The notes: generated by a model from the letters alone, not told the origin. A stretch of 64,000 nucleotides of DNA from Staphylococcus pseudoxylosus (GCF_003697915.1 NZ_RCVN01000003.1:124001-188000); one strand, 5' to 3'; shown: positions 1 through 8,851, counted from the stretch's first letter. Numbers and translations are program-made.

Positions 1-284
1 ACTAAAATATCTAAACTTCCCCATGTTTCCACTGCTTGCGCAACAACTTTTTCGGCTGCACCTTGTTCTTTTAGATCTTGTTGTATAAAAGACACTTCAC
101 CTTCATTCTGTTCCACACTTTCTTTTAAAGCTTCCCACGCTTGATTTGAAGAACTTACAACTGTGACATTAGCGCCATACATCGTTAATGCGATAGTGTA
201 ATATTTACCTAAACCTCTAGCGCCACCTGTCACAATTGCATTTTTTCCTTTTACAGAAAAACTATCCGTGTTAAATTTTGTCAT
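1..284 (-). CDS. Short-chain dehydrogenase/reductase (partial, C-terminus outside window)
   Basis: This is the N-terminal ~94 residues of an NAD(P)-dependent short-chain dehydrogenase; the gene runs off the left edge. The translation starts MTKFNTDSFSVKGKNAIVTG and carries the Rossmann glycine motif TGGARGLG at residues 19-26. The ATG at 284 has an AAGGAGGAAC-type ribosome binding site. It lies downstream of gntP on the same strand, separated by about 240 bases that contain a hairpin repeat, so it may be a separate transcript. The position next to gluconate genes suggests a sugar-acid reductase (gluconate 5-dehydrogenase or a KduD-like enzyme). That substrate is inference; the SDR family call is secure. 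Confidence 0.85.
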   Translation of the reverse strand, partial: MTKFNTDSFSVKGKNAIVTGGARGLGKYYTIALTMYGANVTVVSSSNQAWEALKESVEQNEGEVSFIQQDLKEQGAAEKVVAQAVETWGSLDIL

Positions 285-364
285 TTACAGTTCCTCCTTG
301 TTAGTCATAATATTCTTTACTTATATTATATAATTTTAAATTGTCATTGTGTTGATAAAAATAA

Positions 365-410
365 AGGAGTCAGGTAGAAACCAAAGTTTGATTTCGCACA
401 CCTGTCTCCT
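365..410. repeat. Intergenic hairpin repeat, copy 1 (likely terminator)
   Basis: The arms AGGAGTCAGG and CCTGTCTCCT enclose a smaller pair, followed by CAAGTTTTTT on the plus strand and TTTATTTTTAT on the minus strand. It sits between gntP and the SDR gene. The core (GAAACCAAAGTTTGATTTCG) resembles six other hairpins in this window. Confidence 0.7.
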
Positions 411-525
411 CAAGTTTTTTCATTGTCATTACTTTATTAGTTCAATGAACGCTTATTATTAGATTTTTTATCCTAATCTTCTGCTGTAATATATTCAACT
501 AATTTATAGTTAATCTTTAAATCGT

Positions 526-1884
526 TTATACAAAAATGCTTAATATTAATATAAAAACGAGTCCTGAAACTGAAATTACTGTTTCCAGTAGTGACCAAGT
601 TAAAAATGTTTCCTTGACTGTTAAGCCAAAATATTCCTTAAACATCCAGAACCCTGCATCATTAACATGGGATAATATAACACTACCTGCACCTATCGCA
701 AGCACTACTAAAGCCACGTTAACATCTGACGCTTGTAATAACGGTAATACGATTCCCGTTGAAGAAATCGCCGCTACTGTTGAAGACCCTAGTGCAATAC
801 GTAGTACTGCAGCCACAATCCACGCTAATAGTATAGGAGACATTTCTGTACCTTCGAACAATTTAGCAATGGTATCTCCAACACCGCCATCAATTAGAAC
901 TTGTTTGAAGGTACCACCACCTCCAATAATTAAAATCATCATACCAATTGGATAAATTGCATTAGATACTGAATCCATAATTTCTGAATTGTTACGCCCT
1001 TGCTTAATTCCCATTGTAAATATGGCAAATAATACTGCAATAAGCATCGCCGTTCCCGCTGTACCTACAAAGTAAACTACAGATTCAAAACCGTTCGTCG
1101 CTGTTTCATTACCTGTAATTAACTGTACAATTGTAGAAAACAACATTAGGATAACTGGTGAAACAGCTGTTAGTAAACTAATACCAAATCCTGGCATCTC
1201 AGCTTCACTAAATTCTCTTTGTGCACCTAATGCTGATATGTCACCTTCACGAGTATAAGCAGTTGGTGCGATTTTTTGTGCAATTTTATTAAATAATGGT
1301 CCCGCTATCAATGTAACAGGAATAGCAATAATAATACCGTACATTAACACATGGCCCAGGTTAGCTTCCAATTCTTTTGCAATAACTACTGGTCCTGGAT
1401 GTGGTGGCAAGAAGCCATGTGTTACAGATAAAGCTACTACCATTGGTAAACCTAGTTTCAACTGTGATACATTTGCACGCTTAGCTATAGTAAACACTAA
1501 TGGTATTAACAATACTAATCCCACTTCAAAGAATAGTGCGATACCTACAATAAATGCTGCAACAAGCATTGCCCATTGAACATGTTTATAGCCAAACTTT
1601 TTAATCAACGTGTCAGCTATACGCGTCGCGCCGCCACCATCAGCAAGTAATTTACCTAAAATGGCGCCAAGCCCAAAAATCAAAGCAATATGGCCAAGTG
1701 TGCTGCCCATACCATTTTCAACAGTTTCAATTATTTTATCTAAAGGCATTCCCAGTAATATTGCAGTTACAATAGATGTAATGATTAATGAAATAAATGT
1801 ATTTAATTTCAAGAAAATTATTAATGATAGTAATACGATAATACCTATTACCACCGTAGCCAATGGCCAAATTGTTTCAAACAT
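526..1884 (-). CDS. gntP: Gluconate permease GntP
   Basis: Gluconate:H+ symporter of the GntP family, about 452 residues and 12 or more membrane segments, taking gluconate across the cytoplasmic membrane. Hydrophobic segments run the whole length, and family stretches such as GFLPPHPGP and GSSTVAAISS are visible. I start it at the ATG at 1884 (MFETIWPLATVV), 7 bases after GGGGAG. This gives the usual family length; a longer in-frame reading to 2043 would translate through a cre-like site and lacks a suitable ribosome binding site. It follows gntK in the gnt locus. A CcpA-type site about 63 bases upstream suggests its own promoter in addition to read-through. Confidence 0.93.
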   Translation of the reverse strand: MFETIWPLATVVIGIIVLLSLIIFLKLNTFISLIITSIVTAILLGMPLDKIIETVENGMGSTLGHIALIFGLGAILGKLLADGGGATRIADTLIKKFGYKHVQWAMLVAAFIVGIALFFEVGLVLLIPLVFTIAKRANVSQLKLGLPMVVALSVTHGFLPPHPGPVVIAKELEANLGHVLMYGIIIAIPVTLIAGPLFNKIAQKIAPTAYTREGDISALGAQREFSEAEMPGFGISLLTAVSPVILMLFSTIVQLITGNETATNGFESVVYFVGTAGTAMLIAVLFAIFTMGIKQGRNNSEIMDSVSNAIYPIGMMILIIGGGGTFKQVLIDGGVGDTIAKLFEGTEMSPILLAWIVAAVLRIALGSSTVAAISSTGIVLPLLQASDVNVALVVLAIGAGSVILSHVNDAGFWMFKEYFGLTVKETFLTWSLLETVISVSGLVFILILSIFV

Positions 1885-1946
1885 CATCGTTCTCCCCTTC
1901 CATAGTAAAGAATGAATGTAGCTAACAGACATAGCTACCCCACTCT

Positions 1947-1960
1947 TGGTAACGCTTTCT
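1947..1960 (-). promoter_or_regulatory. cre-like site upstream of gntP
   Basis: Read on the minus strand it is AGAAAGCGTTACCA, 13 of 14 positions of the CcpA consensus TGNAANCGNTNNCA. It lies in the gntK-gntP gap, 63 bases before the chosen gntP start, so gntP may be separately catabolite-repressed. Confidence 0.5.
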
Positions 1961-2092
1961 TTTTGTTCTAAAAAAACTTTTCTCACTGTGTTATTTATAG
2001 GTATGTAGGAAAGGTAATTAAATAAATGGTCACCCAATGACAATTACTAATTACAGCTTTCCTTCTCCTCCAACCTACTTACTTAATTATCA

Positions 2093-3631
2093 TTAATCCA
2101 TATGTTCACGTTGGAACGCTGAAATTTCTGTATAACGATCCTCTAATGAACGGCTTAAATTTATAAATATTGAAATTAATTGTTGGTATATTTTCACATT
2201 GTCCTCATTTGGTTTATGTTCATTTGTAGTACCAACCATTTCCTCAATAATTGAGAAATCCTCAATTTCTCCTAACGCTTTCATTCCTAATACACAAGCA
2301 CCTAAGCATGAGCTTTCATAACTTTCTGGGACACTTAAATTAGTATCGAAAATATCTGCCATCATTTGACGCCAAACTTCACTTTTAGCGAAACCACCTG
2401 TAGCTTTAATAGTTGATGGTGTCTCATCCATAACCTCAATCAAGGCTAAATAAACTGTATATAGATTATAAAGCACACCTTCTAAAGCAGCTCTAATCAT
2501 ATGTTCCTTTTTATGAGATAACGTCAATCCAAAGAAAGAACCTCTTGCATCTGCGTTCCATAATGGCGCTCGTTCACCTGCTAAATACGGGTGGAATATG
2601 AGACCTTCCGCACCAGGCTTAACTCGATTAGCAATTTTAGTTAGTACATCATATGGATCTACTCCTAAACGTTTTGCTGTTTCAACTTCACTTGCTAATA
2701 ACTCATCACGTAACCATCGTAGTACTACGCCACCATTATTAACGGGGCCACCGATAACATAATGATCATCTGTTAATACATAGCAAAAGATTCTTCCTTT
2801 ATCATCAGTACGTGGTTTATCTATAACTGTTCTTATAGCACCTGAAGTACCTATAGTTACAGCAACTTCACCCTTTTTAAAAGCGTTCACGCCTAAATTA
2901 GATAATACACCGTCACTTGCGCCAACAACGATTGGTGTATGCTCATCAATGCCCATCAATGTTGCGTAACGACGTTTCATACCTTTTAATATATGTGTCG
3001 TTGGTACAAGTTCAGGCAATTGTGATTCGTTAATACCTAATAGTTCGAGCGCTTCTTTATCCCAAGATAATGTTTCCAAATTCAACATACCTGTTGATGA
3101 TGCCATAGAATGATCTATTACAAATTGCTCGAATAATTGATAGAAAATATACGTTTTGATATCAGCAAAAATAGCTGTTTGATTATATATTTCTTGTTGT
3201 TCATGCTTCATCCAAAATATTTTAGATAATGGAGACATAGGATGTATTGGCGTTCCAGTTCTTTGATAAATCGCATCACCATTATGGTTATTTTTAATTT
3301 CTTCTGCGTATTTGCTTGCTCTATTATCAGCCCAAGTTAAATTTTCAGTCAAACGTTGATTGCTAGCGTCCATTGCTATAAGACTATGCATTTGAGCGCT
3401 AAATGAAACTAATTTCAAGTCCTTTTTATCAATATCAGCTTCTCTCATGACATATTTGATTGTCATTAATACCGCATCAAATAACTCATCTGGATTTTCT
3501 TCTGATATTTCGACATTCGGTGTATGCAAAGGATAACCGATATTATGTTTCATTATAAATTGACCTTTTTCGTCATAAAGCACTGATTTCGTACTTGTTG
3601 TGCCTATATCGACACCTATCATGTATTTCAT
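2093..3631 (-). CDS. gntK: Gluconokinase GntK
   Basis: FGGY-family sugar kinase (512 residues) that phosphorylates D-gluconate to 6-phosphogluconate for the pentose phosphate pathway. The N-terminal phosphate-binding loop is GVDIGTTSTKS at residues 5-15. Further family signatures are SAQMHS near residue 82, GTSGAIR in the second actin-like domain, and GGFAKSEVWRQ near residue 415. The ATG at 3631 has GGGAGG seven bases upstream. It lies 35 bases downstream of gntR on the same strand and is probably cotranscribed from the GntR-controlled promoter near 4400. The gluconate assignment rests on similarity plus the GntR/GntP context; FGGY kinases in general vary in substrate. Confidence 0.94.
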   Translation of the reverse strand: MKYMIGVDIGTTSTKSVLYDEKGQFIMKHNIGYPLHTPNVEISEENPDELFDAVLMTIKYVMREADIDKKDLKLVSFSAQMHSLIAMDASNQRLTENLTWADNRASKYAEEIKNNHNGDAIYQRTGTPIHPMSPLSKIFWMKHEQQEIYNQTAIFADIKTYIFYQLFEQFVIDHSMASSTGMLNLETLSWDKEALELLGINESQLPELVPTTHILKGMKRRYATLMGIDEHTPIVVGASDGVLSNLGVNAFKKGEVAVTIGTSGAIRTVIDKPRTDDKGRIFCYVLTDDHYVIGGPVNNGGVVLRWLRDELLASEVETAKRLGVDPYDVLTKIANRVKPGAEGLIFHPYLAGERAPLWNADARGSFFGLTLSHKKEHMIRAALEGVLYNLYTVYLALIEVMDETPSTIKATGGFAKSEVWRQMMADIFDTNLSVPESYESSCLGACVLGMKALGEIEDFSIIEEMVGTTNEHKPNEDNVKIYQQLISIFINLSRSLEDRYTEISAFQREHMD

Positions 3632-3666
3632 GCTTTTGCCTCCCGATTCTTTACTACGTTAAAATG

Positions 3667-4347
3667 CTAAGTTAACCAAAAGCTTTCGATATCATCACCT
3701 ACGTCATCAAAGTTCAAATGAAATGCTTCTTTCAATTTATACGCATCTTTATTTGCAATTGCTTCAATAAATACTTCGTGGTTTTGGTGAATTCTTTCAA
3801 AGTCTTCAGGGTTTTCATTCATTCGTTTACGCATAGATAGCAAAATAAGTGCTTCCATTACTGGGCGTAAATTATTCCAACATGTTTTTAAGTATTGATG
3901 TTTAGACGCCATAATTGTTACTTCATGAAATTTCATATCATGTTCAGTAAACGCTTCTGCGTCTTCAAATTTAACCGCTACCTTCATCATTTCCAATTGT
4001 TTGCTTAATTCTTTTACAATTTGATTATGCATTTTGGGCTTAATCCTACTGAACGCAAATGACTCAAGCATAATTCTTAAATCATAAAGTTCTTCTTTCT
4101 CATTATCATCAAATGGTAAAACTTCTGCACCCATTCTTTCTAGATGAATTAATTGATCTTGTTTTAACAATTTAAAAGCGTCTCTAACTGGTGACCTACT
4201 GACGTTAAATTCTTTGGCAATTTGATTTTCCGTCAATAAAGTGTCAGGTGTTATCGTACCATCAACAATTCTCAAACGAATTTCAGCTGCAATCATTTCG
4301 CCTTTTGACACACCGTCTAACCATTGTTCAGGATATGAATAATCCAC
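3667..4347 (-). CDS. gntR: Gluconate operon repressor GntR
   Basis: GntR-family repressor of the FadR/FCD branch, 226 residues. An N-terminal winged helix covers about residues 12-80 (LTENQIAKEFNVSRSPVRDAF is the HTH), followed by an all-helical FCD ligand-binding domain. The start is GTG at 4347 with AGAGGTGG seven bases upstream. It is the first gene of gntR-gntK-gntP. The promoter carries a perfect copy of the 18-base palindrome known as the Bacillus subtilis GntR operator, so it should repress its own operon and be released by gluconate or a derivative. Confidence 0.95.
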   Translation of the reverse strand: MDYSYPEQWLDGVSKGEMIAAEIRLRIVDGTITPDTLLTENQIAKEFNVSRSPVRDAFKLLKQDQLIHLERMGAEVLPFDDNEKEELYDLRIMLESFAFSRIKPKMHNQIVKELSKQLEMMKVAVKFEDAEAFTEHDMKFHEVTIMASKHQYLKTCWNNLRPVMEALILLSMRKRMNENPEDFERIHQNHEVFIEAIANKDAYKLKEAFHLNFDDVGDDIESFWLT

Positions 4348-4375
4348 TAAAACACCACCTCTTTATCAATACGAT

Positions 4376-4393
4376 ATACTTGTATACAAGTAT
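4376..4393. promoter_or_regulatory. GntR operator
   Basis: ATACTTGTATACAAGTAT is a perfect 18-base palindrome identical to the B. subtilis gnt operator as I recall it. It overlaps the last bases of the -10 element and the predicted start of transcription of gntR, so bound repressor would block initiation. Confidence 0.9.
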
Positions 4394-4420
4394 GATAATA
4401 CACAACCGCCAATATTGCAA
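4392..4420 (-). promoter_or_regulatory. gnt operon promoter
   Basis: On the minus strand: -35 TTGCAA (4420-4415), a 17-base spacer, then -10 TATCAT (4397-4392). The -35 lies inside the cre palindrome and the -10 abuts the GntR operator, so activation and two layers of repression are packed into about 55 bases. Confidence 0.7.
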
Positions 4421-4429
4421 GCGCTTGCA
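4416..4429. promoter_or_regulatory. cre site (CcpA) of the gnt operon
   Basis: TGCAAGCGCTTGCA matches TGNAANCGNTNNCA at every fixed position and is a perfect palindrome. It overlaps the -35 element of the gntR promoter, a position where CcpA binding represses. Confidence 0.85.
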
Positions 4430-4456
4430 ATTGCTGATCAATATGGTAAATGGCAT

Positions 4457-4497
4457 AAAAAACCGACACATCAGGTTTTTTAGACCAAACGTGTCGG
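4457..4497 (-). terminator. Terminator after the MerR-like remnant
   Basis: On the minus strand CCGACAC pairs with GTGTCGG and is followed by TTTTTTAT. It separates the short MerR-like gene from the gnt promoter. Confidence 0.7.
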
Positions 4498-4509
4498 CAA
4501 AAATTTTAT

Positions 4510-4698
4510 TTAGTGACGCAAATGTAAATGTGTAAACATTTTATTTCTTATCTTAATTACGCTTTTCTTAGTAGTTTGGAAGCTTCCATTATCTTCATCC
4601 TTAGTTGAAGTTAACAGACCCTTTCTATCATAATATTGAATTGTTCTTATTGAGACATTACACCGCTTTGCTAATTCACCTGTTTGATATTGAGTCAT
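4510..4698 (-). pseudogene. Truncated MerR-family regulator (DNA-binding half only)
   Basis: The first ~30 residues are a typical MerR N-terminal HTH (YQTGELAKRCNVSIRTIQYY, then DRKGLL). After that the sequence stops resembling the family (…KKSVIKIRNKMFTHLHLRH) and ends at 62 residues; MerR proteins are normally 110 residues or longer with an effector/dimerisation helix. There is a ribosome binding site (AGGAGG) and a downstream terminator, so it may still be expressed. I read it as a decayed gene. Shifting frame after residue 30 did not restore a family-like sequence by eye. Confidence 0.65.
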
Positions 4699-4759
4699 TT
4701 TTTATACCTCCTCAATAAAAATATACATGATGACGTTACGTAATCAGCAAATTATTTAA

Positions 4760-5455
4760 TTAATTTTTAAATACTTCTGAGTATATATCTTGTAGTTTGC
4801 TTTCTACAGAAGTAATATCTGTGGCACACTGTTTCAATACAGATCTATATTTTTCTGTGTTTTCACTATTTTTATAACGAATTTTATGTTCTAGACTAGC
4901 CCACATATCCATCCCTATTGTTCTTATTTGTATTTCTACGGGTACAAGCTCCATAGAATGTGCTAAGTAAACTGGTATAGTCACTACAATATGCAGACTA
5001 CGATATCCATTTTCTTTTGGATGTTCGATATAATCTTTACGCTTTATCAAAGTAACATCTGCCTGTTTAAGCAATAAATCTTCAATCACATAAATATCAT
5101 CCAAATAATTACAAACCACACGGATTCCAGCTACATCTAATATATTCTCTTTTGCGGATTCTGTACTTATATCACAGCCCTTACGTGCTAATTTGTTTAT
5201 CAAACTTCTCATCTCTTTAACACGACGTTCCATATGATGTATTGGATTATGTTTGTACATCTGTTGAAATTGATCGTCTAATATATCTAGTTTTGTACTT
5301 ACTTCTTTTAATGCTGAAGAATATAGTTGTTCCAAGGCAACAAAACCAACAACCATTTCTAGAGCCTCTTCCGACTCATTGATATGGTCGATACTTTCTT
5401 TAAATTCTTCCTTCAAATCGTCTACATTTAACGAAGGTTTACGTTCTATGTACAT
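4760..5455 (-). CDS. relP: Small alarmone synthetase RelP
   Basis: Single-domain (p)ppGpp synthetase of about 231 residues, making alarmone from ATP and GDP/GTP independently of the ribosome. The RelA/SpoT synthetase core is visible: [43 protein letters not shown] and [21 protein letters not shown]. There is no HD hydrolase and no TGS or ACT regulatory domain. I use the ATG at 5455 (MYIERKPSL), eight bases after GGAGG; an upstream TTG would lie in that ribosome binding site. Length and sequence favour RelP over RelQ, which is normally encoded beside an NAD kinase. In S. aureus RelP is induced by cell wall stress. Confidence 0.88.
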   Translation of the reverse strand: MYIERKPSLNVDDLKEEFKESIDHINESEEALEMVVGFVALEQLYSSALKEVSTKLDILDDQFQQMYKHNPIHHMERRVKEMRSLINKLARKGCDISTESAKENILDVAGIRVVCNYLDDIYVIEDLLLKQADVTLIKRKDYIEHPKENGYRSLHIVVTIPVYLAHSMELVPVEIQIRTIGMDMWASLEHKIRYKNSENTEKYRSVLKQCATDITSVESKLQDIYSEVFKN

Positions 5456-5782
5456 ATTTCGTACCTCCAATTAATCACTTCTTATAGAGCATTATAGCTA
5501 ATTCTAATTTACAATTTAAATATAAAGCTATACTTTTCTATAATTTCTACCATATAAAACGCGTGATGATTTCAAAAATTTATTTATTTTAGTCAATTAA
5601 TATTCATAAAATTACAAATAAAAAGAGCAAGACAGAAATCAATTTTTGCTGAAATGATTTCATTGTCTCGCCCCGACATGTATGGCTAAGAATTACAGAC
5701 TAAATTGTCCTTAACATCTACTTATGCCAAAAACTGTTTTACTATTTCAACAATTATATAATCTTATGACTAGTCCATGTAG
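5456..5782. other. Intergenic region between relP and the YdaT-like gene
   Basis: Apart from the relP ribosome binding site and hairpin repeat copy 2 (5625-5671), this 327-base AT-rich stretch holds no gene that I can support. The relP promoter should lie here, but I could not pick a convincing -35/-10 pair. Confidence 0.5.
5625..5671. repeat. Intergenic hairpin repeat, copy 2 (likely terminator)
   Basis: GAGCAAGACAGAAATC pairs imperfectly with GATTTCATTGTCTCGC. It is flanked by AAATAAAAA on the left, giving a T-tract on the minus strand just downstream of the YdaT-like gene. It belongs to the seven-copy family with the core GACAGAAATCAA. Confidence 0.75.
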
Positions 5783-6196
5783 TTATTCGTTCTTTTTATG
5801 CTCTATAATTTCTGTTTCACGGTTATCTGTAATATTACGTGCTCGTTTCATCGCATCTTCTTTTTTAGGAAAAGTATCTGATGCTTGTTTTGCACCATCT
5901 GATTTAACTTTCCATTCGTTATCTTCATAATACACATGAACGTCTTTTTGGTTTAATTTCGGATTAGCTGAATCATCTTGTTTATGCTGTGTAATTTTTT
6001 TATTTTTTAGTTCCTTTAATTCGCTGTCTGAAGCATCTCTATACCAAGATTCGGCTTGTTTAGTTGCGATGGGAATTACACTTTCTTCCTTATAACCATC
6101 TTTTAACATGGCATTGCCTATATCAATTGCTTTTTTGCGTTCTAACTCATCAAAATTTTTCCAACTTTGCGGATAATCTTCCATTGTCCAAGGCAT
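5783..6196 (-). CDS. YdaT-like general stress protein (DUF2188)
   Basis: Small cytoplasmic protein of 137 residues. The first half (MPWTMEDYPQSWKNFDELER, then KKAIDIGNAMLKDGY) resembles Bacillus YdaT, a general stress protein. The C-terminal ~50 residues (KDVHVYYEDNEWKVKSDGAK, then ASDTFPKKEDAMKRARNI) form a DUF2188 domain. The ATG at 6196 is preferred because a GGAAG ribosome binding site precedes it. A sigma-B-like promoter is possible upstream (6233-6258). The biochemical role is unknown. It is divergent from the tandem membrane paralogs, which could share its stress control. Confidence 0.75.
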   Translation of the reverse strand: MPWTMEDYPQSWKNFDELERKKAIDIGNAMLKDGYKEESVIPIATKQAESWYRDASDSELKELKNKKITQHKQDDSANPKLNQKDVHVYYEDNEWKVKSDGAKQASDTFPKKEDAMKRARNITDNRETEIIEHKKNE

Positions 6197-6232
6197 GACT
6201 ACCACTTCCAATCTATTTATTCTTGCTTACTG

Positions 6233-6258
6233 TTTACCACTAATAAATTAGTATAAAC
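6233..6258 (-). promoter_or_regulatory. Possible sigma-B promoter of the YdaT-like gene
   Basis: On the minus strand GTTTAT, a 14-base spacer, then GGTAAA, close to the sigma-B pattern GTTTAA-N12-15-GGGWAW. It ends about 37 bases before the start codon. The match is imperfect and the call leans on the gene's family. Confidence 0.3.
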
Positions 6259-6379
6259 CGTTCATTGCACTCAACTCATTTTATAGAACGTAAAGCTAAT
6301 CATGATTACGCGTTGTCATAAAGGGAATTGTAGTACATATATTAAGTTAATAAATTCTATACAGATTGGAGGGGCTTAT

Positions 6380-7540
6380 ATGGCGAATATCACAGTAGGT
6401 TTAATCCCTTCACCTGATATGCCACATAAAATGGTAAATAAAATATACGATGAGTTACCTAGAGCAATTCAGGAACAGACAAATGATGAAGGTTGGCGCT
6501 TTGATAAGCATGTTGCTTCTATAGTTGGTACTGCTGAACATATGGACAAAGCAATGGATATAGCAACAAACATGAAAAAGCAAAAAGAATGGGATTATGC
6601 CATTTGTATTACTGATTTACCAAATTTTTCTAACCGAAAAACAGTTATCTGTGATATCAATTACGATAATAATATTGCACTCATTTCACTGCCCGTCTTA
6701 GGAGCAATAACACTTAAAAAGAAATTGAAACATTTCATCACTTATGTCATTCAATTATTACAAAATAGTGGTTCTGACAAGCAACTTCTTAATAAACAAC
6801 ATTTTAAATTAACTCAATTCAACACTGTAATTCCAAATGAAGAAGCACAAGATCAAAATCATCAACGTATTATCGTAAAGTCCACAACTATAGGATGGCT
6901 TCATTTAATAGCAGGAATGACCTATGCCAATGAACCGTGGTCCGCAATCTTTGACTTTAAAAAAATAATTTCAGTTTCATTTGCTACTGGAACATATATA
7001 TCGATTTTCTCTACCCCTTGGGATTTGAGTTTAGAATATGATTATTGGCGGTTTATATTACTTATGTTGTTATCTATATTCGGGATGGTTGGCTGGCTCA
7101 TATATTCTTATAATTTATGGGAACGACAAAGCCCTAAAACTCAAAAACTATATAGATATATCTATAATTTCACTACAGTGACCACTTTAACTACCATCAC
7201 ACTCTTTAACTTTTTAAGTTTATTTCTATTACTAACAGTTAGTACTTTACTCTTTGTCCCACCAGAATTATTTTCAAATTGGACAACACTTAACAGTAAA
7301 GCACCTACTTTAATTAACTATATTAATTTAATTTGGTTTATAACTTCTCTAGGTATCTTGGCAGGAGCAATGGGTTCAACAGTAGAGAATGCAGAGAAAA
7401 TCAAACGTGTAACTTATTCATTTAGACAATATTATAGAAATAAACAGTTAGAACAAGAAGATGAAGATACTTATGATAAACACGAAGAACATCACTCTTA
7501 CGTAGGGCAGAAACAAACACATAGAGAGGAGCGTAATTAA
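6380..7540 (+). CDS. Membrane protein of unknown function, paralog A
   Basis: 386 residues. The N-terminal ~185 residues are soluble with no signal peptide (MANITVGLIPSPDMPHKMVN, CITDLPNF, IALISLPVLG). They are followed by SxxxGWLHLIAGMTYANEPW and then four or five membrane segments (about 205-225, 232-256, 270-305, 325-345), ending in an acidic/His-rich cytoplasmic tail (EQEDEDTYDKHEEHH). The start at 6380 is set by GGAGGGG six bases upstream; the in-frame ATG at 6302 lacks a site. The downstream gene is a diverged copy in a translationally coupled pair. I do not recognise a characterised family and assign no function. Confidence 0.85.
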   Translation: MANITVGLIPSPDMPHKMVNKIYDELPRAIQEQTNDEGWRFDKHVASIVGTAEHMDKAMDIATNMKKQKEWDYAICITDLPNFSNRKTVICDINYDNNIALISLPVLGAITLKKKLKHFITYVIQLLQNSGSDKQLLNKQHFKLTQFNTVIPNEEAQDQNHQRIIVKSTTIGWLHLIAGMTYANEPWSAIFDFKKIISVSFATGTYISIFSTPWDLSLEYDYWRFILLMLLSIFGMVGWLIYSYNLWERQSPKTQKLYRYIYNFTTVTTLTTITLFNFLSLFLLLTVSTLLFVPPELFSNWTTLNSKAPTLINYINLIWFITSLGILAGAMGSTVENAEKIKRVTYSFRQYYRNKQLEQEDEDTYDKHEEHHSYVGQKQTHREERN

Positions 7541-8757
7541 TGTGTCGTAATATTGTGAAAATAGGCTTAGTTGCAGCTCCTGGCGTAACTGAAAAAATTG
7601 CTTGCCATCTAAAAACAGAGCTACCAGAATTGCTTACCTCACATTTTTCTGAAAACCATGAATGGCAAATCGAGACAATCATTGACCCTCTTACTGGTTC
7701 TGCTGAAACCGTTCAAAAAATATTTCGTAAAATTTCTGATTATCAAAATAACAACGAATGGCAATATACAATTGGTCTAACCGATTTACCAATCATTAAA
7801 AAGGGAAATGCTGTCGCATTTGATATCAATAGTAGTAATGGCGCAAGTTTAATCTCTATACCATCTTATGGTTGGCGTCCTATAAAAAAACGGCTCCAAC
7901 GCTCTATATTAGGTATTATTGATGCCATTGATGAATATAATGAATCAAATATGAAACAAGCGGAAGGTGAAGATGAAAGTGAACAGCAATTGAATGCTCA
8001 ATTTCCCTTTTCAAACTTAGTCACAAAAACTGAATACTTTGAAGATACCGATTCAAAACACACGTTATATTATGTTTCTTCAAATACAAAAGGATCATTT
8101 CGTTTAATTAGTGGTATGACATTTGCGAATAATCCGTTTAATATGTTAAAAAGTCTTAGTAATGTAGTTGCGATCGCATTCACCACTGGTGCTTTTGGTA
8201 TCGTTTTTACTACGATGTGGAATTTAAGTTTTGTCTACTCTGCATGGCGCATGCTATTCATTATGTTGGTTGCCATTTTAGGTATGATGGTATGGATTAT
8301 TGTTGCACATAACTTATGGGAATCATCAAAAGAAAGCAACAATAAACAAATAACAATGTTATATAATTTAACAACTACTTTAACATTAACTGTATCTATT
8401 GTTTTTTATTACTTAATTTTATTTTGTCTTTTTTTACTGGCTTCACTCGTAGTTTTACCGCCAGGCTATTTAGGACAAACGCTACAGTTAAATGGACCTG
8501 CTAGCTTCATTACTTATATTAATCTCGCATGGTTTGCAACTTCTATTTCCACCGTTGCTGGAGCAATTGGTGCTGGTTTAAATAATGAATCACAGATATT
8601 AGAAAGTACATATGGTTATCGGCAAAAACAACGCTACCAAAAAATGGACGAAGATGAAAAAGCACGTGCTGAGAGAGAAGAAGATGCTCAAGATGCTATT
8701 AAAGCGAAAAAGCAAGAAAGCGAAGCAAAGGCTAAGCAATATAAAGATAGTGATTAG
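7540..8757 (+). CDS. Membrane protein of unknown function, paralog B
   Basis: 405 residues. Its ATG overlaps the previous stop (TAATG) and follows GAGAGGA. It repeats the plan of paralog A: a soluble N-terminal domain (VKIGLVAAPGVTEKIACHLK, GLTDLP, GASLISIPSYGW), the junction GSFRLISGMTFANNPF, four or five membrane segments between about residues 205 and 350, and a highly charged helical tail rich in Lys/Glu/Ala (EDEKARAEREEDAQDAIKAK). Shared motifs (TDLP, LISxPxxG, LIxGMTxANxP, LxxNLWE) show duplication and divergence. The coupled expression suggests a heteromeric complex, which is inference. Function unknown. Confidence 0.85.
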   Translation: MCRNIVKIGLVAAPGVTEKIACHLKTELPELLTSHFSENHEWQIETIIDPLTGSAETVQKIFRKISDYQNNNEWQYTIGLTDLPIIKKGNAVAFDINSSNGASLISIPSYGWRPIKKRLQRSILGIIDAIDEYNESNMKQAEGEDESEQQLNAQFPFSNLVTKTEYFEDTDSKHTLYYVSSNTKGSFRLISGMTFANNPFNMLKSLSNVVAIAFTTGAFGIVFTTMWNLSFVYSAWRMLFIMLVAILGMMVWIIVAHNLWESSKESNNKQITMLYNLTTTLTLTVSIVFYYLILFCLFLLASLVVLPPGYLGQTLQLNGPASFITYINLAWFATSISTVAGAIGAGLNNESQILESTYGYRQKQRYQKMDEDEKARAEREEDAQDAIKAKKQESEAKAKQYKDSD

Positions 8758-8851
8758 GTTCCTGCACATACCGACAGTCTAACCCGAGACAAACCGTAGT
8801 CTCCCCCCCATCATATTATAGGCAATTTAAGCACTGACCTTCTCTATACAA

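Noticed and set aside
536-955. Long plus-strand frames opposite gntP, putP, the CPA1 antiporter, the ACS transporter and other membrane genes
   Set aside because: They lack ribosome binding sites and family-like sequence, and mirror the codon pattern of the real gene on the opposite strand.
1885-2043. Longer N-terminal reading of gntP from a TTG at 2043
   Set aside because: It would add ~53 residues not seen in the family, pass through a cre-like site and lacks a correctly spaced ribosome binding site; ATG 1884 has GGGGAG.
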